DNA from: Bifidobacterium callitrichidarum
GTDB lineage: Bacteria > Actinomycetota > Actinomycetes > Actinomycetales > Bifidobacteriaceae
Assembly (NCBI RefSeq): GCF_003129905.1
Contig: NZ_QFFM01000027.1
Span: 1 to 46,129 of the forward strand
Direction of reading: 5' to 3'
DNA: 46,129 bases
Shown: positions 26,330-32,453 of the stretch, in pieces
Numbering within the stretch: the stretch's first letter is position 1
Layout of the letters: each line of letters opens with the position of its first letter
The notes under the pieces: model-generated
What the model saw: only the letters and a program-made list of their open reading frames with translations
What the model was told of the DNA's origin: nothing
Database searches by the model: none
Position numbers and translations under genes: made by a program

Positions 26330-27331
26330 TCACTTCACGTCGGCGCGTTGCGTGACGACGAGACCGCCGATCCAGGCGGCGGCGACCCAGGCGAGCAGGA
26401 TGAGGCCGGACTGCCACCATTCGGGGATCCAGTAGTCCTGCAGGGTCGAGACCGAGGAGACGGCGTCACTGCGGATGCTGCCGCCGAGGAAGTTGTTCAT
26501 CGCCATATCGGGGGTGAGGTATGCCAACGTGCCGAGCCAGGAGACACGGCTGACGGCCATGGAGACGATGGCCAGTACGGAGGAAAGGACCATGAGCAGC
26601 ACGACCACCACGCTCACGCCGCCCACCGTGGAACGGGTCAGGGCGCCCAATCCCAACGACATCAGGGCGATGAGCACGATGACCAGAGGGAATCCCACCA
26701 CGGTGATGGGGATGATGCGCCATTGGTCGCCTGTGAGCGGTGTGACGTCATACCCCCGGGCGAACAACAGCAGCGTGCCGGATGCCAGCAGTATGCCCAC
26801 GATTCCGGAAGCGAGCGCGTACAGCGCCACCGCAATCGATTTGCCGGCATAGAACATGCCGCGCCTGGGATCAGCGGTCAGGCTGGATTGGATGGCGGAT
26901 GTGGTGTACTCGCTGGTGATGGCCATGACACCGAAGATGCCGATCACCAGAGCCGCGGTGCTGCCCGAGGACGCCAGCACGGCCCACAGGTCGGCGGCGG
27001 CCAGTGGCTTAGGATGGTCAAGCGTTTTGCCGGTGGCGATGTCGATGGAGGCCATGAACGTGGTGGTCCAGGCGCTCAGTGCGGCCATGCCCACCATGAG
27101 CGCGGAAGCCAGACCGAGCAGGATCCATGTGGAGTTCAGCGATGCGAGCTTGAGCAGTTCGGCCTTGAGCACGCCAAGGAAGGACAATCGGATGCGGCGG
27201 CTCCAACGATTGGAACGACGAACGGCCGCGCGGGAGGCAGCAGGCACCCGGCTCTCAGACACAGCAGGTTCCATGCCATTCGCGTTTGCGGCGTTCACGT
27301 CCGCAGTCTGGTTCTTATCCGGATCAGTCAT
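26330..27331 (-). CDS. ABC-2 type transporter permease
   Basis: A 333-residue membrane subunit. A polar N-terminal tail (1-50, with an Arg-rich patch RRSNRWSRRIR) is followed by about six hydrophobic helices. The segment VMAITSEYTTSAIQSSLTADPRRG is characteristic of the ABC-2 permease subunits (NatB/CcmB-like) that pair with single-domain ATPases. The start ATG overlaps the stop of the ATPase gene by 4 nt (ATGA), so the two are translationally coupled and form one exporter. The substrate is unknown; related bifidobacterial systems export peptides or lantibiotic-like compounds, which is only a suggestion. Confidence 0.87.
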   Translation of the reverse strand: MTDPDKNQTADVNAANANGMEPAVSESRVPAASRAAVRRSNRWSRRIRLSFLGVLKAELLKLASLNSTWILLGLASALMVGMAALSAWTTTFMASIDIATGKTLDHPKPLAAADLWAVLASSGSTAALVIGIFGVMAITSEYTTSAIQSSLTADPRRGMFYAGKSIAVALYALASGIVGILLASGTLLLFARGYDVTPLTGDQWRIIPITVVGFPLVIVLIALMSLGLGALTRSTVGGVSVVVVLLMVLSSVLAIVSMAVSRVSWLGTLAYLTPDMAMNNFLGGSIRSDAVSSVSTLQDYWIPEWWQSGLILLAWVAAAWIGGLVVTQRADVK

Positions 27332-28269
27332 CTCCCAACCTCCTGCGCACGGTATTCGGTCTGGCTATGGGTCAGGGCCATGTATGCCTCCTCCAGCGAG
27401 GCGTGCTCCTCGACGAGCTTGTAAGTGACCAGTCCCGCTCGAGCGAACACGTGGGCGGCGGACACCAGATCAGCGCCGGTGATGCGGAACACCTCGCCTA
27501 TAGAGGGATCCGCAGGCGTGCGCTGGTCCGGCGCGACGCTAATCCCTTCCGCATTGGCGAAAATCGCCTTGAGCTTGGCCGGTTCGGGTGTGACCACGCG
27601 AATGGAGCGGGCGGAATGCTCGGCCACGAACCTGCCGACTGTGGTGGTTTCCAGGATGTGCCCCTGTCCGATGATCACGAGGTTGTCCGCGGTGAGCGCC
27701 ACCTCACTCATCAGGTGCGAGCTCAGGAGCACGGCACGCCCCTGCGAGGCGTAGTAGCGGCACAATTCGCGCACCCATTTGACGCCTTCCGGGTCAAGTC
27801 CGTTGATTGGTTCGTCCAGTACCAGATTGTGCGGGTCGCCCAGCAACGCTGCGGCGATGGACAGCCGCTGGCTCATGCCGAGCGAGAAGCGGCCCGCTTT
27901 GGTCTTGGCCACGCTGGTCAGGCCGGTCATATCGATGACCTCGTCCACACGGCGTTTGGGGATGTTGTTGGTATAGGCCAGGGCAAGCAGATGCGCCCGC
28001 GCCGACCGGGCCCGATGCGCCGATTTGGCGTCCAGCACCGCACCGACCGCACGCATGGGAGCACGCAGTCCGATGAACGGTTTGCCATCGATCAGCGCAT
28101 GCCCGTCATCCGGCGCGATCAGACCGAGCATCGCTCGCATGGTGGTGGATTTGCCGGCGCCATTGGGCCCCAGAAAACCGGTGACCTTGCCGTCCTCGGC
28201 CGTGAATGTCACGCCACTGAGCGCCTGTTTGGCCCCGAATCGTTTGCTGAGCCCCTCAACCTCAATCAT
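27328..28269 (-). CDS. ABC transporter ATP-binding protein (exporter type)
   Basis: A 313-residue ATPase. Walker A GPNGAGKST, signature FSLGMSQRLSIAAALLG, Walker B HNLVLDEPINGLDPEG and the switch His in AVLLSSHLMSEV are intact. The C-terminal 90 residues form the accessory domain of DrrA/NatA-like exporters. The start at 28269 has a TAGAGT -10 box ending 6 nt upstream and no Shine-Dalgarno, so the transcript is probably leaderless. It partners with the overlapping permease gene. Confidence 0.92.
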   Translation of the reverse strand: MIEVEGLSKRFGAKQALSGVTFTAEDGKVTGFLGPNGAGKSTTMRAMLGLIAPDDGHALIDGKPFIGLRAPMRAVGAVLDAKSAHRARSARAHLLALAYTNNIPKRRVDEVIDMTGLTSVAKTKAGRFSLGMSQRLSIAAALLGDPHNLVLDEPINGLDPEGVKWVRELCRYYASQGRAVLLSSHLMSEVALTADNLVIIGQGHILETTTVGRFVAEHSARSIRVVTPEPAKLKAIFANAEGISVAPDQRTPADPSIGEVFRITGADLVSAAHVFARAGLVTYKLVEEHASLEEAYMALTHSQTEYRAQEVGR

Positions 28270-28404
28270 GGTTCAACTCTAGGCGACGATTCAGCGCCCC
28301 GCCAGCACGACGGCCCGGCTGTCGACGTATGGCTACCCGTTTTGGGCGAAACGCACGAATCAGGGGCCGAACGTTCTAGGCCGGGCAGATCAGAGTCGTC
28401 GTGC

Positions 28405-29475
28405 CTAGCGGCCGATGACCGCGTGCTGGGCGATCCAGGCGTGCATGGCAACGGCCGCGGCGGCTCCGGCATTGATGGAACGGACGGAGCCGAACTGGGA
28501 GATGTAGACCACGTCGTCGGCCAAGTCGAGCGCCTTCCGGCTCAGACCGGGGCCTTCGGCGCCGAACAGGAGCAGGCAGCGCTTGGGGAAGACGTAGGTT
28601 TCCATCGGCACCGCGCCGGGGATGATGTCGAGCGCGATGACGCGGGCGGCTTCCAGCTCCTTGATGCGCGCGTCCGCGGCGGTGAGTTCGGCCAGTGCGG
28701 ATTGTCTGGCATCGGGGATCGAAACCGATGCGTGTGATGCGGCTGGTGCATCGACCGGAGAGACCGAAGCGGACGGAATGGAACCGCGTGCGCCGGATGA
28801 AACGGGAACGGACGGGAGCGAGGCAGCCGAGGCAGTGGTACCGGAGGCGAGCACACGGCCCGGTACGCCGAAGTCTCCGGAATCGATATCCGCCATAAGA
28901 CGGTCGTTCTCGGAAATCAGCGACGCGGCCGAGGGACGCGCCGCTGGAGCCGCGGATTCGTGGACGTGCACGGCCGCGGCGGCGGCACGGGCACGTTCAT
29001 AGGCGATTTCGCCGGCGATGCGGTTGCGCCAGCATTCCACCAGCTCGGCGATGGAGGGATGATGCTCCACGTGCTGGTAGAGCTCGGTCATCAGAGCGCC
29101 CTTGCGGTTCCATTTATGAGGGCCGACGATATGCACGCGCCTCGCCTGGAAGGCATTGGCGGTGCGCACCATGGAACCGATGTTGAAATCGTGGGTCCAG
29201 TTCTCCACCGCGACCTCGAAATCATGGCGACCGCGGGCGTCCAAATCGTCCTTGATGGCCTGCACGGACCAGTAGCGGTACCGGTCGAGCACGTTGCGTC
29301 GGTCGCCCTCATCCAGAAGTGCTGTATCGAAGCGGGCATCATAGTTGGGCGATGCGGCATCATCCGGACGGGGTTCGCCGGGATGTGTCTCGGCCCATGG
29401 GCCTACGCCGATTTCTCGGAATTCGGGTTCGCCGGATGCCTTGGCGGCCAGGGAAATCTGATTCGGCGCGTGCAA
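28405..29475 (-). CDS. TrmH/SpoU family RNA methyltransferase with disordered insertion
   Basis: SPOUT-fold 2'-O-ribose methyltransferase acting on tRNA or rRNA. Motif 1 is FEVAVENWTHDFNIGSMVRTANAF (Asn and Arg conserved), motif 2 CLLLFGAEGPGLSRKAL, and motif 3 VYISQFGSVRSINAGAAAAVAMHAW. Between motifs 1 and 2 there is an extra Ala/Ser/Pro-rich stretch (about residues 165-265) that is absent from standard family members. The start is taken as TTG at 29475 because AGGAGG lies 8 nt upstream; a GTG eight codons earlier lies before that site. The exact RNA target is unknown. Confidence 0.87.
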   Translation of the reverse strand: MHAPNQISLAAKASGEPEFREIGVGPWAETHPGEPRPDDAASPNYDARFDTALLDEGDRRNVLDRYRYWSVQAIKDDLDARGRHDFEVAVENWTHDFNIGSMVRTANAFQARRVHIVGPHKWNRKGALMTELYQHVEHHPSIAELVECWRNRIAGEIAYERARAAAAAVHVHESAAPAARPSAASLISENDRLMADIDSGDFGVPGRVLASGTTASAASLPSVPVSSGARGSIPSASVSPVDAPAASHASVSIPDARQSALAELTAADARIKELEAARVIALDIIPGAVPMETYVFPKRCLLLFGAEGPGLSRKALDLADDVVYISQFGSVRSINAGAAAAVAMHAWIAQHAVIGR

Positions 29476-29544
29476 GCCGCATACCTCCTGTGATTGCACA
29501 TCTTGGCTTTTGCCAGCTCAGGCAAAAAGCATGGAAAACATTGA

Positions 29545-29607
29545 TATAGGCGGATTCCCGGAGGCGCATGACATGAAAGAGCTTCCTCAGGGACAAATCC
29601 GCCTATA
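29545..29607. other. Long structured hairpin between trmH-like and PRTase-like genes
   Basis: TATAGGCGGATT (29545-29556) and AATCCGCCTATA (29596-29607) are perfectly inverted. The 39-base interior can pair further (TCCC with GGGA, AGG with CCT). On the minus strand it follows the stop of the PRTase-like gene by 38 nt, so it may be an extended terminator or the 3' end of an RNA. A second short hairpin, CTTTTGCC/GGCAAAAAG, lies at about 29506-29529. Confidence 0.6.
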
Positions 29608-29645
29608 ACAAATGAAATCGGTTAGATCGGGTCAGTGACAGCGAA

Positions 29646-30275
29646 TTATCGCAGCTCGGATTCGTCGAAGACCTGAACGAAGGGCAGAATCTGGCTCTCG
29701 CCGGTGGAGGGGTTAACGACGTCGATGTCCTTCGCACCGCCGCCGACCAGCGAGGCGATGGCCACCACGGAAGCGCCCAGCTGCTCCACCACGCCGAAAT
29801 CGAGGCTCAATTCGTTGCCGTTGCGCAATGTGACCAGGGAGCTGGTCTGCACATACGATTTCTCGGACAGCCATGCGTCCAACAGCACCACACGTCGGCC
29901 TTCAATGGACGGCCCCTTGATGGAGGGATAGACGAAGTCCATGACGAATCCGTCCAGAGCCTCACCGCGGGAAGCGGCGGCCTGCATCATCGCGGAGACC
30001 ATCGGCACGGCGGCGGCGGTCAGCGCACCGACCGCATCGAAATCATCCACCGAGTAGCCGGCATCCTCAAGGGCGTCGAGCAGCACATGGCCCATCACCA
30101 CGGCCGCGCGATGGTCGAAGGTCACGGCGGCCAGTTCGGAGAAGGGACGGCCCACCACATGCTCCTTGAGCAGGGAGGCCAGCTGCTCGCGCGGGTCGAG
30201 CATGGCGAAATCGGTGGCGTTCTTCGAGGCGGCAAGGTCCGGGGTGCCGGTACGGCGGAATCCAGATTCAGTCAT
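29646..30275 (-). CDS. PRTase-fold protein (orotate phosphoribosyltransferase-like, degenerate)
   Basis: A 209-residue protein. The order of elements follows the type I phosphoribosyltransferase fold: FDAVGALTAAAVPMVSAMM resembles the substrate-entry segment, FVMDFVYPSIKGPSIEGRRV resembles the segment before the PRPP loop, and VVLLDAWLSEKSYVQTSSLV occupies the PRPP-loop position. The canonical acidic pair and Thr-Thr-Gly of that loop are missing, so PRPP binding may be lost or altered. It could be a regulatory or divergent paralogue. A TAGGCT -10 box ends 6 nt before the ATG (leaderless). It lies upstream of the TrmH-like gene on the same strand. Confidence 0.65.
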   Translation of the reverse strand: MTESGFRRTGTPDLAASKNATDFAMLDPREQLASLLKEHVVGRPFSELAAVTFDHRAAVVMGHVLLDALEDAGYSVDDFDAVGALTAAAVPMVSAMMQAAASRGEALDGFVMDFVYPSIKGPSIEGRRVVLLDAWLSEKSYVQTSSLVTLRNGNELSLDFGVVEQLGASVVAIASLVGGGAKDIDVVNPSTGESQILPFVQVFDESELR

Positions 30276-30357
30276 GTTCCCAGCCTATCGCCTGAGGGGG
30301 TCAGGGCCGGGCTTGATAGTCCGTCCGGCCCATACTCAGCGCTCGACATGCATCGAC

Positions 30358-31797
30358 TCAGTCTTGGGCGTTATCACCTGCATCAGGTTCCGAAGGCGCA
30401 ACTTCGGGGGCGGCGAGTTCGTTGATGTTGCCGGCTTCGGATTCGATGAGCGGCACTTCGCTGATGAGCTTGGTGGGCTCAATCTTCTGCAGCTTGCGTG
30501 CCGTGGGGAGCACGCGCTTCTCCAGGCTGGCGGCGAACTTGTTATAAGCGCCGACCGTCTTGGAGATCTGGGTGCCGAGCTTGGTGGCGTAATCGCCCAG
30601 CACGGCGAAGCGATCGTAGAGTTCGCGGGACAGGTCGAACAGTTGCTTGGCGTCATCGGTCAGGGACTGCTGCTGCCAGGCGTACGCCACGGACTTCAGC
30701 ACGGCCCACAGCGTGACCGGCGAGGTGAGCGCCACCTTGCGGGAGAAGGCGTCGTCCATCAACGTGGGATCGGCTTCGAGTGCGGCCTGGAGCAATGCCT
30801 CGTTGGGGATGAACGCCACCACGAAATCCGGGGCCGTGCTGAAGGCGTTCCAGTAGGCCTTCTCGCCGAGAGCACGCACATGCTCGCGCAACGCCTTGGC
30901 GTGCGAGCGCAGCAGCTCGTCTCGCCGGGCCAGTTCCTCCGGACTTGCGGTCTCCGGAATCTCGCAGGCACGCTGGTAATCGGCGTACGGCACCTTGGCA
31001 TCGATCGGAATGGTCTTGCCGCCGGGCAGATGGACGATCATATCCGGACGCAACGTGCGCCCATCCGCGCCGGTGACCACCACCTGCGTATCGAAGTCCA
31101 CATGTTCCAGGAGTCCGGCGGACTCCACGATGTTCTTCAGCTGGGCCTCGCCCCAGGCGCCACGCACCTTGTTATTGCGCAATGCGGCGGACAGGGAGCT
31201 CGTCTCCTTGTCCAGACGGGCCTGCTGGTCGTTCAGTCCCTTGAGCTGGGCCCCGAGGGCACCCATCTCCTGTTTGCGCCCCTCCTCGATTTGCGTGACC
31301 TTGTTCTGCAGCGCATCGAGGTTCTTGGCTACCGGCGCCAGCGCCTCCAGCACCTTGCTCTGCTCCTGGAGCCGTGCCTCCTGCTCGCGCCGCTTCGTTT
31401 CGGCGGCCTCCACCTCCACACGGCGACGTTCCTCGGCCGCCTTGGCCTCTGCTTGACGGCGTTCCTCAGCTTCGGCTGCCGCACGTTCGCGCTCATGCTG
31501 GATACGGATCTGCTCGGCCTGCTGGGCCTGCGCCAGCTGCGATTTCACGAATGCCAGCTGGCGTTCCGCGCCCTCCATCTGGGCGCGAGCGGCGGCGTTC
31601 ACGGCATGCAGCTCGGCGATTTCGGTGCGGGCGCCCTCCAACGCACCGCGCGCCTCCTCCAGTTCCTCGGCCTTGGCGCCACGGGCCATCTCCTGACCTT
31701 TGTTCCGACCCAGCAGGAAGCCGGCGGCGAGGCCCATCACCACGCCGACCACCAATACCAGTACCACGATCACTACGGTTCCCATTTGTTCAGACAT
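30358..31797 (-). CDS. rmuC: DNA recombination protein RmuC
   Basis: A 479-residue protein of the RmuC family, which limits DNA rearrangement and is thought to have a nuclease-like core. An N-terminal membrane helix (VVIVVLVLVVGVVMGLAAGF), a long Glu/Arg/Ala-rich coiled coil (about 40-165), and the RmuC domain (KVRGAWGEAQLKNIVESAGL, LRPDMIVHLPGGKTIPIDAK, KVALTSPVTLWAVLKSVAYAW) follow in order. The frame extends 42 codons upstream to 31923, but the 31797 ATG gives the membrane helix at the N-terminus, and a GATACT box ends 7 nt before it. Confidence 0.92.
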   Translation of the reverse strand: MSEQMGTVVIVVLVLVVGVVMGLAAGFLLGRNKGQEMARGAKAEELEEARGALEGARTEIAELHAVNAAARAQMEGAERQLAFVKSQLAQAQQAEQIRIQHERERAAAEAEERRQAEAKAAEERRRVEVEAAETKRREQEARLQEQSKVLEALAPVAKNLDALQNKVTQIEEGRKQEMGALGAQLKGLNDQQARLDKETSSLSAALRNNKVRGAWGEAQLKNIVESAGLLEHVDFDTQVVVTGADGRTLRPDMIVHLPGGKTIPIDAKVPYADYQRACEIPETASPEELARRDELLRSHAKALREHVRALGEKAYWNAFSTAPDFVVAFIPNEALLQAALEADPTLMDDAFSRKVALTSPVTLWAVLKSVAYAWQQQSLTDDAKQLFDLSRELYDRFAVLGDYATKLGTQISKTVGAYNKFAASLEKRVLPTARKLQKIEPTKLISEVPLIESEAGNINELAAPEVAPSEPDAGDNAQD

Positions 31798-31907
31798 GGT
31801 TCCCAGTATCGCATTGTTTGAGAAGGACGGTAAAATTTTTCCCTTCGCACCGGAATCAAGCCGTTTTGGTGGTATTACATCTAGATTCCGCCGATCACGA
31901 AGCAGAA

Positions 31908-32028
31908 GGCTCTGTTGAACCAAAATGACATGACTTCCATTGGACCACCTTCAGTCGGCTACGCCGACAGCTCCCCTGACAAAGGGAGCCGAGAATGGAG
32001 TGCATGTCAGTTTTGGTTTAACGGAGCC
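31908..32028. mobile_element. MITE copy 3 (121 bp)
   Basis: Terminal repeats GGCTCTGTTGAACCAAAATG and, inverted, GGCTCCGTTAAACCAAAACT match the family. The core is CAGTCGGCTACGCCGACAGC followed by CTCCCCTGACAAAGGGAG. Flanks are AAGCAGAA (31900-31907) and AAGAGAAG (32029-32036), a decayed target duplication. It lies between rmuC and csoR, on the left border of the copper genes. Confidence 0.8.
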
Positions 32029-32050
32029 AAGAGAAGCGGCACCCCATCCA

Positions 32051-32356
32051 TCACGACTTGACGAGGCGGGCGATGGCGGCGGAGGCCTCGGCGAGCTTTT
32101 CATCGGCGATCGCCCCGCCTTCCACGGAGGCCTGACGCACGCAATGGTTGAGATGGTCGTCCAGCAGCAGCAACGCCACGGACTTCAACGCCGAGTTCGA
32201 TGCGGAAATCTGCGTGAGGATGTCGATGCAGTATTTGTCATTCTCCACCATCTGCTCGATGGCACGCACCTGCCCTTCGATGCGCCGCAACCGCGCCACC
32301 ACCTTCGCCTTGTCGCCGCCGTACCCATGCATAATGGCCACCAGCCTTTCCGCCAT
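32051..32356 (-). CDS. csoR: Copper-sensing transcriptional repressor CsoR
   Basis: A 101-residue all-helical repressor that releases DNA on binding Cu(I). The copper ligands are present with canonical spacing: Cys43, His68 and Cys72 (25 and 4 residues apart, as in the Mycobacterium tuberculosis protein). The helix-1 block ARLRRIEGQVRAIEQMVEND matches the family. GAGGA lies 7 nt before the ATG. It is transcribed divergently from copA, and the 97-nt gap between them holds a CsoR-type palindrome, so it should repress copA and itself. Confidence 0.93.
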   Translation of the reverse strand: MAERLVAIMHGYGGDKAKVVARLRRIEGQVRAIEQMVENDKYCIDILTQISASNSALKSVALLLLDDHLNHCVRQASVEGGAIADEKLAEASAAIARLVKS

Positions 32357-32387
32357 CCGTTATTCCTCAAGCTGAACACACCACATT

Positions 32388-32433
32388 ATATACCCTATAG
32401 GGGTATTGGGTATACACTGTTGCCCGGTACAAT
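32388..32433. promoter_or_regulatory. CsoR operator and copA promoter
   Basis: TATACCCTATAGGGGTATT (32389-32407) is a pseudo-palindrome with G/C tracts around a central TATA, the form of CsoR operators. The right half overlaps a possible -35 (TTGGGT, 32406-32411), and TACAAT (32428-32433) is the -10 box of copA with a 16-base spacer. A repressor on the palindrome would block polymerase. A second partial half-site, GGGTATA, is at 32408-32414. Confidence 0.8.
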
Positions 32434-32453
32434 GAAGAGAGGAAGGAGCGGGT

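Noticed and set aside
22725..26435. 1236-codon plus-strand open frame across gatB, gatA and gatC
   Set aside because: Antisense to the intact gatCAB operon, low-complexity Gly/Val/Leu/His composition, no start signal.
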